Assembly (NCBI GenBank): GCA_013152545.1
Contig: JAADGF010000088.1
Span: 1 to 36,503, forward strand
Origin: Gammaproteobacteria bacterium
GTDB taxonomy: Bacteria > Pseudomonadota > Gammaproteobacteria > SZUA-152
Direction of reading: 5' to 3'
Length of the DNA stretch: 36,503 nucleotides
A program made the position numbers and the translations under genes. The notes beneath the pieces were generated by a model. That model ran no database searches. It had not been told where the DNA came from and saw only the letters and a list, made by a program, of their open reading frames with translations. This document shows positions 16,945 through 24,046 of this stretch, piece after piece. The stretch's first letter is position 1; every line of letters begins with the position of its first letter.

Positions 16945-18064
16945 ATTGATATGTGTGTTAACGGCATTGATTGTCAACCCGCTGGTGGCGGCCGAGTTCG
17001 AGCTTGGCGGGTATTACAAAAATATTTTCCTCAGCTCCAGGACATTGGAGTTGCTTGCGCCAAGTGAGCCTTATCTGCTGGATCTCAATCGGCTGCGCGT
17101 GATTCTGGATAGCCGTCTCAACGACAAACTTTCATTCAACGTACAATATGACAATGAAGTCTGGTTGGGCAGCTATCTGGACACCACACAGTTTTCCGCT
17201 ACTAAGGACCTGCAACCCGATACCTACTTCAATCTTAACAGCACCTATGTTGATTCAAATAAGTTGTACGGCACTCAGCGTCTGTATCGTGCTTATGTAG
17301 ATCTAGCATTACCCGAAGTGGACCTGCGCATTGGGCGTCAACGTATTGCATGGGGGACCGCCATGCTGTGGAACCCGATGGATATCCTGAATCCTTTTAG
17401 TCCCACACAGCTTGAGCGCCAGGAACGCTTGGGAATTGACGCGCTACTGCTGGACTGGAACTACGATCCGTTGTCCCGTGTGAGCTTGGTTTATGCGCAG
17501 CAGAAAAGAAGTGGGGCCAGTACTGTGGCACGTTGGCATTCTAATGCCAAGGGCTTTGACCTGTCTTTTATCGGCGGGCGCTTGCGGGATGAACCGCTGA
17601 TTGGGTTCGATTTTGCTGGTCAGATCAATAGTATCGGCGTCAGAGGGGAGGTCACACATAGTGGGCGGGCGGCGGGCGATAGTTTTATGCAAGCCGTGGC
17701 AGGTGCGGATTATACCTTCGCTAATACGCTCTCTGTTAATATGGAAGTGTATTACAATGGAGAGGGCGCTGTGGATAAGGCGGGTTATGATTTTAGTCGT
17801 TTGATTACGGGAGAGGTACAGAGTCTTGCGCGTCATTATCTCGGCGGGTATCTGGGTTATGATATTACACCTCTGCTGCGTTTTGATAATTATTTAATCC
17901 TAAATCTCGATGATGGCAGCATCTTCTTTGCACCAAACCTTATCTATTCTTTATCTGATAATGTTGAGTGTACCGTGGCAGCCCAGGTTTTTAACGGTGA
18001 TACGGGGACTGAATATGGCGCTCTGAAGGATCTTTATTATTTACAACTCCATTGGTTTTTCTGA
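16937..18064 (+). CDS. Outer-membrane beta-barrel protein in the LolA-ABC operon, 375 aa
   Basis: I start at ATG 16937, inside the permease stop region, because it gives a proper signal peptide (MRRLICVLTALIVNPLVAAE); the longer frame upstream lacks one. The mature protein is a run of amphipathic beta strands and ends YLQLHWFF, the terminal aromatic pattern recognised by the Bam machinery. It resembles DUF1302/porin-like barrels with WGTAMLWNPMDILNPF as a conspicuous plug-like segment. Its place at the end of the LolA-ABC-permease operon suggests it is the outer-membrane receiver or exit of that system. Family assignment is approximate; barrel nature is well supported. Confidence 0.8.
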   Translation: MRRLICVLTALIVNPLVAAEFELGGYYKNIFLSSRTLELLAPSEPYLLDLNRLRVILDSRLNDKLSFNVQYDNEVWLGSYLDTTQFSATKDLQPDTYFNLNSTYVDSNKLYGTQRLYRAYVDLALPEVDLRIGRQRIAWGTAMLWNPMDILNPFSPTQLERQERLGIDALLLDWNYDPLSRVSLVYAQQKRSGASTVARWHSNAKGFDLSFIGGRLRDEPLIGFDFAGQINSIGVRGEVTHSGRAAGDSFMQAVAGADYTFANTLSVNMEVYYNGEGAVDKAGYDFSRLITGEVQSLARHYLGGYLGYDITPLLRFDNYLILNLDDGSIFFAPNLIYSLSDNVECTVAAQVFNGDTGTEYGALKDLYYLQLHWFF

Positions 18065-18247
18065 TTTTGCGGTGCTTAATCATAGAAGAATCGGGCTATT
18101 GTAGTATGTCACAAACACAAGTATTGTCTTATTTTACAGGACTAACAATAACCCCTGTCGTCATTCGCATCCAATACGACCAAGGATCAATTTGCTATAG
18201 TATTAAAGAGGTCAATCGCTCATTTGTCGGCCAAAAAAATACGCAAC

Positions 18248-18263
18248 AAGGGGAAGGCACATT
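18248..18263 (+). promoter_or_regulatory. Strong Shine-Dalgarno before an ATT codon, probable true start of cfa
   Basis: AAGGGGAAGG (18248-18257) is followed by ATT at 18261, in frame with the cfa reading frame. No ATG, GTG or TTG occurs in that frame between the upstream stop at 18204 and the GTG at 18354. The residues encoded from 18261 (QHAVAAAGRLILQQVLADYR and on) look like the normal N-terminus of CFA synthases, so translation probably begins here. Either ATT is a rare start, or the base was ATG. Confidence 0.5.
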
Positions 18264-18353
18264 AAAGATCATAGCGGTAATCAACACGCTGTCGCCGCCG
18301 CAGGACGCCTGATTCTGCAACAGGTTCTGGCCGATTACCGCGGGCCAGTTGCA

Positions 18354-19589
18354 GTGCGACTATGGAATGGCGAACTGGCTGTGGGGCGTAAGGACGCACT
18401 GTGTACTGTGGTTTTCAACCAGCCCTCGGTATTGCGCAGCTTGGTTCTCCGTAGGAACGTGGTGCATTTGGCCGAAGATTATTTGGCGGAAGAAGCCGAT
18501 ATTGAGGGCGATGCCGAATTTCTGTTTGACTTAGTGTCCTATATGCGGGATTTAGTACTGCCCTGGTCAACCAGGTTGTACGTGATGCGCCAGGCCTTCG
18601 GTCTGCCACGCCATCATCGTGAGGAAAACACGCAGGCCAAACACGCCGGACGAGCCGAGCGGCATAATACAAAACAGAGCATCGCCCACCATTACGATGT
18701 CGGCAACGACTTCTATCGCTTATGGCTGGATAAGGAAATGGTTTACTCTTGCGCCTATTTTTCCAGTGCCAATCAGACACTGGACGACGCCCAGCAGGAC
18801 AAACTGGATTATATCTGCCGTAAGATGCGTCTGACACCGGACCAGACTCTGCTGGATATCGGTTGTGGGTGGGGCGCCCTGGTATGTTGGGCGGCACGAC
18901 AGTATGGGGTGAAAGCACACGGCATTACGCTGAGTGAACAGCAGGCCATTTATGCTCGCGAGCGGATACGCAAAGAAGGCCTGCAAGGACGGGTAACTGT
19001 TGAATTGCAGAATTACCGTGATTTAGCTGACGACATCCGCTATGACCGGGTGGTGAGTGTTGGCATGTTCGAGCACATCGGGGTCAGTAACTTTCCGCGC
19101 TATTTTGGCATCATTAAGCGGGTGCTGGCGCCGGGTGGATTATTTCTCAATCACGGCATTACCAACGATATCGGTTGGCAGGATACGCCCATTACCCGCT
19201 TCATCAACAGTTATGTTTTCCCGGACGGTGAACTGACGCGCATCAGCAACGTCATCAATGCCATGGAAGAGGCCGGTTTTGAGATTATCGATGTGGAAGG
19301 ACTGCGTCGCCACTACGCGTTGACTTTGCGCTGCTGGGTCAAGGCGTTGGAAGCGAACAGGGCGCGGGCAGTTGATATCGTGGGTGAGGCGACCTATCGG
19401 GTGTGGCGTCTGTATATGGAAGGTTCTGCCTACTATTTTAATGAGGGCAGTATAAATATTTTCCAGGCGTTGGCCGGACATGACCGGGAACCGTTGACCG
19501 TCGGTCTGAGGCGTGACGATTTGTATGAAAAAGGTTGCGAATGTTGGCCTGCGTGTTCCGATGTTGCTGATACTGGGGGCAAGCCGTAG
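18354..19589 (+). CDS. cfa: Cyclopropane-fatty-acyl-phospholipid synthase family
   Basis: This S-adenosylmethionine enzyme adds a methylene bridge to unsaturated acyl chains of membrane phospholipids. The catalytic domain begins near residue 105 (SIAHHYDVGNDFYRLWLD), with SAM motif LLDIGCGWGALVCWAA, the acidic VSVGMFEHIGV and GGLFLNHGI, and the C-terminal YYFNEGSINIFQALA. From GTG 18354 it has 411 residues. Conserved family-like sequence continues upstream in frame, and a likely start at ATT 18261 would give 442, closer to family length. Its stop overlaps the next methyltransferase by one base. With Cti and the LolA-ABC operon nearby, it points to membrane-lipid remodelling. Confidence 0.9.
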   Translation: MRLWNGELAVGRKDALCTVVFNQPSVLRSLVLRRNVVHLAEDYLAEEADIEGDAEFLFDLVSYMRDLVLPWSTRLYVMRQAFGLPRHHREENTQAKHAGRAERHNTKQSIAHHYDVGNDFYRLWLDKEMVYSCAYFSSANQTLDDAQQDKLDYICRKMRLTPDQTLLDIGCGWGALVCWAARQYGVKAHGITLSEQQAIYARERIRKEGLQGRVTVELQNYRDLADDIRYDRVVSVGMFEHIGVSNFPRYFGIIKRVLAPGGLFLNHGITNDIGWQDTPITRFINSYVFPDGELTRISNVINAMEEAGFEIIDVEGLRRHYALTLRCWVKALEANRARAVDIVGEATYRVWRLYMEGSAYYFNEGSINIFQALAGHDREPLTVGLRRDDLYEKGCECWPACSDVADTGGKP

Positions 19590-20249
19590 TGAAAGATGAA
19601 ATACAGAAAGTTAATATGAGATCAAATGAAAAAAATTTGTTTTTACAGTCAAAATACAAAATAACGGCATCGTTTTATGATTTGCTGGATTATCCTTGGG
19701 AAAGAACATATAAAAAATGGCGTCCAAAACTAGTCGGGGATTTAACCGGTAAAGTATTGGAGGCAGGCGTGGGAACCGGGAGAAATTTGGAATATTATCA
19801 TAAAGATGTGGAGTTGACCGGTATCGAATTAAGTCAACAGATGTTGGCCAAAGCCGAAAAAACAATAGCAAAAGCCAAGTGTAAAGTAAGATTATTAAAA
19901 GAAGATGCGACTGTGATGAAATCTATAGATTCAGATTATTTTGACTGGGTCTTTTCAACATTCATGTGTTGCGTCATGCCTGATGAGATACAAGAGCTTG
20001 CTATTGAGCAATTCAGCAGAGTTTTAAAAAAAGGGGGGGCGGTTTCGACTTTTGGAAATCGTATATTCAAAAAACAAAAACATAAGAAAAAGACAGGCAT
20101 TATTTGCGCCATTTGTTGAAAAAATATATGGCGCGAGATTTGACAGGAACACGCTCGGTTATATTGAACGATCAGCACATTTAAACCTGACAAAGACATC
20201 TTTCTTGAAAGAAGACACTTATTTATTAATTGAAGGTGTTCGTGTTTAG
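19589..20249 (+). pseudogene. Class I SAM-dependent methyltransferase, frameshifted in a G7 run
   Basis: The first frame (GTG 19589, or ATG 19616) carries a Rossmann methyltransferase fold: VLEAGVGTGRNLEYY (motif I), ELTGIELSQQMLAKAE and the CVMPDEIQEL segment. After RVLKKGG it runs into about 30 unrelated residues and stops at 20119. The next frame continues the family sequence smoothly (RFRLLEIVYSKN, then YGARFDRNTL and EDTYLLIEGVRV) to a stop at 20249. Removing one G from the seven at 20033-20039 joins the two into one protein of about 219 residues. It overlaps cfa by one base and shares its direction, so a lipid or quinone-like substrate is possible but not shown. Confidence 0.85.
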
Positions 20250-20279
20250 AATTGGCTAAATGATCCACTTTTCATTTAA

Positions 20280-20336
20280 CCTAACACGTCAATTGATGTC
20301 ACAGTGTTCGCAGTAGGATCAACTGACGGTGTTAGG
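20280..20336. repeat. 57-bp imperfect palindrome with CCTA...TAGG ends, related to the ackA MITE
   Basis: CCTAACACGTCAATTGAT at the left pairs with ATCAACTGACGGTGTTAGG at the right, with one mismatch and one bulge. The flanks TTTAA (20275-20279) and CTTAA (20337-20341) resemble a decayed 5-bp target duplication. The right arm read outward-in shares CCTAA-5N-TCAGTTGA with the MITE at 26080. It sits between convergent genes and could also act as a terminator, but has no T-tract. Confidence 0.55.
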
Positions 20337-20361
20337 CTTAACCTAAAAACTAATTTATACG

Positions 20362-21504
20362 CTAAAATTTATAAGTTGCGCGAACATAATAATCAACATC
20401 CACGCGTTCTTTTATAGCAGTCAATTTTTTATCAATATCCTTGCGTTGTCTTAATCGGGCTTCCCATTTGAATTTCTTGCTTACTTTCCATTTGTATCGC
20501 GCTTCGATTAATGTGTTGTTGTTTCGGAAATCGGGTGATAATAACCAACCCCCACCCACATAACCGTAAACGATACCCAGGCTATGGTTAGGTACAATGT
20601 CCAGGAAATTTGCCGTTATTTGAGTCGCTTCACCACGGGTATCGCCACTAACACCTGTTCCCAGCGCCTGTTTGGTTTGTGTATTTAACGCGTAGCCCAA
20701 TTCACCTGCCAACATAAATTTTGTCTCGCCATAAAGAGGCCATACTGCTGCAGTTTTTGCGGTTAATGCCCAATAATCGTCAATCCGGCCGGTTGCATTA
20801 CCCTCTCTTTGTAGGGATTCAGGTAGATAAGAAAGATTAATGCCACGTTGCACAATACTGCCAACGGGTGACATATTTTCTAATGAAAAGAAATAGCTGA
20901 TCCTGCTGCCGCTGTCACTGAAATCTAACGGTTTTCTTCTGACACCTGTCGAGTTTGGTCCTTGGTTATGTTGTAAAATTGCACGCGCTTTCCAATTGTC
21001 GCCAATATTGTTATAGGTAAACATAGCACCGTCAGTCCAGGTGACGTCCGTGTTTGGGCTGTTATTTCGGTCCAGAGATTTTTTTGCTACCCCAAGTAGT
21101 TCCGTTTTAGTTTGCAATCGCCCCACTTTTAAATTCCATTTTTTCGCTTTGTAGCCTACATAGGCAGTATCTAATGTCGACTCACCCAGTTTAAGTCCAT
21201 CTGAAGATGGAATAGTGCCATCAAAAACAAAATCACTGCGCTCCTGATCATTGGAATAACGACCTGCAAAACGAAGTTTAGAAATAAAGCCATTTTTAAA
21301 CTTTGCATCCACCCCCAACCTGATCCTGGCGCGCCATTCATCTTGCTCTGACGTCGAGCCGTCTCTGTCATCACGTTTCTTATCGAAATACCCTGTTCGA
21401 AAATCACCAATAAATTTAACCGGCCCGTCTTGTTGGGCCGTTGCGATGACAGGTTGTAGTGATAAGACTGTTAATAGCGAAATATAAACTGATTTATTCA
21501 ACAT
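20362..21504 (-). CDS. Fur-regulated outer-membrane porin-like barrel, 380 aa
   Basis: I start at ATG 21504, which follows TTTGGAGT and opens a signal peptide (MLNKSVYISLLTVLSLQPVI then ATAQQ). A longer in-frame start upstream would place sequence before the signal peptide and overlap the Fur box. The mature protein consists of amphipathic strands with many Arg/Lys-aromatic alternations and ends YVRATYKF, a C-terminal Phe typical of Bam substrates. It resembles porins of the alginate-export/OprD-like broad group; the transported solute is unknown. A near-perfect Fur box 37 bp upstream predicts repression when iron is sufficient. It converges on the methyltransferase at 20249. Confidence 0.82.
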   Translation of the reverse strand: MLNKSVYISLLTVLSLQPVIATAQQDGPVKFIGDFRTGYFDKKRDDRDGSTSEQDEWRARIRLGVDAKFKNGFISKLRFAGRYSNDQERSDFVFDGTIPSSDGLKLGESTLDTAYVGYKAKKWNLKVGRLQTKTELLGVAKKSLDRNNSPNTDVTWTDGAMFTYNNIGDNWKARAILQHNQGPNSTGVRRKPLDFSDSGSRISYFFSLENMSPVGSIVQRGINLSYLPESLQREGNATGRIDDYWALTAKTAAVWPLYGETKFMLAGELGYALNTQTKQALGTGVSGDTRGEATQITANFLDIVPNHSLGIVYGYVGGGWLLSPDFRNNNTLIEARYKWKVSKKFKWEARLRQRKDIDKKLTAIKERVDVDYYVRATYKF

Positions 21505-21540
21505 TTTTGACTCCAAATGATACGATAATACCTGACTATA

Positions 21541-21565
21541 AATGATAATGATTCTCATTATCATT
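21541..21565 (-). promoter_or_regulatory. Fur box upstream of the porin gene
   Basis: GATAATGATTCTCATTATC at 21544-21562 differs from the 19-bp Fur consensus only at the centre. It lies within a longer palindrome of two perfect 11-bp arms around TTC (21541-21565). On the minus strand TTGATT, about 16 bp before GATAAT, gives a plausible promoter whose -10 is covered by the box. Binding of Fe-Fur would therefore block the porin at 21504. Confidence 0.85.
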
Positions 21566-21774
21566 GTTTTTTCTTAAAAATCAACTACAAATATCACCAT
21601 TTATTCATAAAAATACTGGGAACAAATAAATCGTAGCAAATAACCCACTGGGTCAAACAGGTGGTCCATACGTCAGTGAAGGTAAATAAATTTATATATC
21701 AATGCGTTACGAGAGCATGGTGTTGAGAGTCAGGCTTCTGAAAAGAAAGGGCCTTGTCTTTTACTTGTTAGTTT

Positions 21775-22191
21775 TCATTCTATCGGTTCGGTTACAGACT
21801 CAATCAGATAACAGATTGCATTGCCATCAGGTTCACCGTCCGGCATTGTTTTCCATTTATCCAGCGCCTCATCCATGCGCTGTTGTAATGCGTTGAGTTC
21901 GGCCAAGCGTGTGCGGTTGTCGTCAATGCGTTCACGTATAATATCTCGAACTGCGGGGCAAGGTGATTGCCGCTCCTCGCTGTGCTGAAAAATCACCGCG
22001 ATATCCGCCAGTGTGAAACCAAGGCCCTGCGCCCGGCGTATGAATTTCACATTTTTGACATTTGCGGTATTAAAAAGCCGGTAACCGTTTTTAGCACGTC
22101 GTTCAACTTTTAACAGACCGATATGTGTATAGTGCCGTATAGCATCGGGTGTTACGCTGGCGAGTTTCGACAATTCGCTGACTGTTAACAT
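21775..22191 (-). CDS. MerR-family metal-responsive transcriptional regulator
   Basis: From ATG 22191 (AGG eight bases upstream) this gives 138 residues; ATG 22218 would add nine. The N-terminus is a MerR winged helix (MLTVSELSKLASVTPDAIRH, then IGLLKVERRAKNGYR), followed by a long dimerisation helix and a C-terminal metal-loop region. Cys candidates are C78 in SPCPAVRD at the start of the dimer helix and C127 in GNAICYLIES. In this family Cys at the position of CueR Ser77 marks divalent-metal sensors, so Zn, Cd, Pb or Hg are more likely than Cu(I), by inference. Its own promoter has the 20-bp spacer of MerR targets and a dyad shared with three other promoters in this window. Confidence 0.88.
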   Translation of the reverse strand: MLTVSELSKLASVTPDAIRHYTHIGLLKVERRAKNGYRLFNTANVKNVKFIRRAQGLGFTLADIAVIFQHSEERQSPCPAVRDIIRERIDDNRTRLAELNALQQRMDEALDKWKTMPDGEPDGNAICYLIESVTEPIE

Positions 22192-22218
22192 TTCATCAAC
22201 CTGATTTATGGCTATCAT

Positions 22219-22548
22219 TAATCGACGGATATCTTTTATTTTTCACCCTTTTTAAAAGTATAACTTCTTGGTGTAACACATAGGTCAACACCAATTCTAG
22301 TATTTGCTGGGGAGTAAAAATATTACAACCGTAATCGGGTTTTATGAAATTTTCGGGCTAGGGTGCTAAATTCAGATGAGTATTACTAGGCAGGTTGACT
22401 ATTTGACTATAAACCGCAGCACAAACTGTATTCGTTTGCGATAGCTAATACACCTGGATAACAACTATATTATCATCATCGTTCTCATTACATTATTAAA
22501 TGTAAAGTTGATTTCCATGGCTCATTGATGTTTCTTAATAATATTCCA
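22219..22548. other. AT-rich intergenic stretch
   Basis: This holds the promoter of the MerR gene (22257-22288) at its left end. The rest is AT-rich with two overlapping TTGACT boxes (22391 and 22400, plus strand) that lead to no gene, and a loose Fur-like stretch near 22471-22490. I see no reliable coding frame, RNA gene or terminator here. Confidence 0.5.
22257..22288 (-). promoter_or_regulatory. MerR-type promoter of the regulator gene (-35 TTGACC, 20-bp spacer, -10 TATACT)
   Basis: On the minus strand TTGACC (22288-22283) and TATACT (22262-22257) are exactly 20 bp apart. The sequence from the CC of the -35 reads CCTATGTGTTACACCAAGA. Its left half CCTATGTG is identical to that of the glgX promoter at 33179. 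The expected start near 22250 lies some 30-60 nt before the MerR start codon. This suggests autoregulation. Confidence 0.72.
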
Positions 22549-22662
22549 TCAAAGGACTAAGCGATCATTTTTGCGATAAATATCAACGATAACGTATAAC
22601 CCTGCAACTATGCCTATTGCGAGAATAATTGATACCATAATTGTCAATACTGTTTCCATCAT
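22549..22662 (-). CDS. Small single-helix membrane protein, 37 aa
   Basis: The frame runs MMETVLTIMVSIILAIGIVA, then GLYVIVDIYRKNDRLVL. That is one hydrophobic helix of about 22 residues, followed by a short basic tail that should stay in the cytoplasm. A strong GAGGAG lies eight bases before the first ATG, better than that of many neighbouring genes, which argues for real translation. It is too short for family recognition. It lies 166 bp after the end of the NDH-2-like gene on the same strand and could be a small subunit or regulator of that membrane flavoprotein, which is inference only. Confidence 0.6.
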   Translation of the reverse strand: MMETVLTIMVSIILAIGIVAGLYVIVDIYRKNDRLVL

Positions 22663-22828
22663 TTGCTTATCTCCTCTATTTCCTACTTTAATGTGCTCTC
22701 GTATTAAATATAAAATGTTGTGGTAAAGATATATATTGGGATTTTCGCAGGAAGTGACTAGGGTTTCCCCTTGTTACACTAGGACATCTGAGATTTTGGG
22801 GGATTGATAAGAAAAATTAATAACGGCT

Positions 22829-24013
22829 TCACAAATATCTAAGATAGAAAAGGAATACACGTTCAAAGGTGTCTTTTAATTTAATCAATTTTTTCGAGCG
22901 TTTGGGAAACATATTCCAAAAGGGGGGTTTACCATCTGCCGCCATATGCATCCACATCGCATCATTTTCCATGTTCATGATGCACGACAGTTCGAAGCGG
23001 TATTTATGTGTTGGGTGATCACCCTTTAACGTCGCTCGCATGTTTTTTGCGGCTGCTTCGGCTCGAAGTTGTGCCATGTGCGCTTGATGGGGAACCCATT
23101 GAGGCGGGTTTTCATGATTGCCACAATCGCCTGCCGCAAACACGTTTATTAATCCTCTTGCCTGTCCGTATTGGTCCACATCAATTTGGCCGCCAGTGGA
23201 AACCGGAAGACAGGCATCTTGAACCAGTTTTGAGCCCGTGATACCGGGTGAATAAAGAATAATATCCGCTTTGCGAAGACTGCCGTCTTCATTGATCATG
23301 CCGCCATCCACAAATTTAACTGGTTCGTAGCCGTAGTCGAGGATGATGTCCCTTTCCCGAAGTCTGTCGGTTATAGCACCTGTTTCGCCCGGCGCGATAT
23401 TAGAAGAAAAAAAGTGAATTTCAAATTTATCGCGAACACCTTTTTTCTTCAACGCGTAATCAAGCAAACAGGCGCATTCATACATCTGCCCGGCACGCCC
23501 TGCGACAAAACCGTCTTTTTTATTAATTTTGTATCCCAGATAAATAATGCCAGCGTCCAATGTTGCCAGTTTATTTACAAATTTGTCCATGTCGTCTGGC
23601 CCGTAACATGGCGAATAAGTAAATTCTTTTGTACCAGGAATATCGTCTTTTAAGAAGGCCGGTCCAATGCCAAGGAATAATGCATCGTTTTTAAAAACAC
23701 CCTCTTTGGTGACGACGGTTCTCCCACCATCTTGTATATCGGTGACCATACTGTCGACAAAATGAATGTTTCTGCGTCTTAAGAAGGGTCGAATGTCAAT
23801 CGTGACACTTTCTTTGTTGCTTTTTCCAGTAAGAAATTCAGGAATGGCTGGAAAGTAGATGAATTTTCCATTACCGATGAGTGTGATGTCATAACGGGAA
23901 TAAATTTTACGAAAGAATCTGGCGAAAAAAGGAAACACTGGAATGGCGAGAAAAAAGGTAATGAAAAATAGCGAAGCAAACCCATTGCCAACAATAATTA
24001 ATTTTTTCTTCAT
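22829..24013 (-). CDS. NDH-2/SQR-like membrane FAD oxidoreductase
   Basis: This 394-residue flavoprotein belongs to the type II NADH dehydrogenase / sulfide:quinone oxidoreductase superfamily, which feeds electrons to quinone. It starts with the FAD motif VGNGFAS at 8-14, has the second fold near GIIYLGYK, and the FAD-ribityl motif INVFAAGDCGN near residue 310. Two features are odd. The helix after the first FAD motif is unusually long and hydrophobic (SLFFITFFLAIPVFPFFARF). A CAC motif (ECACLLDYA) occurs in the middle, where SQR-like enzymes may carry catalytic Cys. It is 33 bp after the UbiB-like kinase gene, so a quinone-linked operon is likely. NADH versus sulfide cannot be decided. Confidence 0.8.
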   Translation of the reverse strand: MKKKLIIVGNGFASLFFITFFLAIPVFPFFARFFRKIYSRYDITLIGNGKFIYFPAIPEFLTGKSNKESVTIDIRPFLRRRNIHFVDSMVTDIQDGGRTVVTKEGVFKNDALFLGIGPAFLKDDIPGTKEFTYSPCYGPDDMDKFVNKLATLDAGIIYLGYKINKKDGFVAGRAGQMYECACLLDYALKKKGVRDKFEIHFFSSNIAPGETGAITDRLRERDIILDYGYEPVKFVDGGMINEDGSLRKADIILYSPGITGSKLVQDACLPVSTGGQIDVDQYGQARGLINVFAAGDCGNHENPPQWVPHQAHMAQLRAEAAAKNMRATLKGDHPTHKYRFELSCIMNMENDAMWMHMAADGKPPFWNMFPKRSKKLIKLKDTFERVFLFYLRYL

Positions 24014-24046
24014 AAGAATTGCCTTTTAAAAAGAGGATATCATGTT

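Noticed and set aside
18106-18312. 68-codon frame (MSQTQVLSYFTG...) before cfa
   Set aside because: It overlaps the probable in-frame 5' extension of cfa, has no clear ribosome site and resembles nothing I know.
20024-20040. Programmed ribosomal frameshift in the methyltransferase
   Set aside because: The family is normally encoded in one frame and three other genes show similar homopolymer defects, so error or decay is simpler.
21655-21690. Minus-strand TTGACC with a TTTATT 20 bp away, a fifth MerR-type promoter
   Set aside because: The spacer lacks the CCTATGTG/CACnTAGG dyad and the porin already has a promoter overlapped by the Fur box.
22468-22492. Second Fur-like site near the MerR gene
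   Set aside because: Only loose repeats of GAT/ATC triplets; no symmetric 19-bp match and no start codon suitably downstream.
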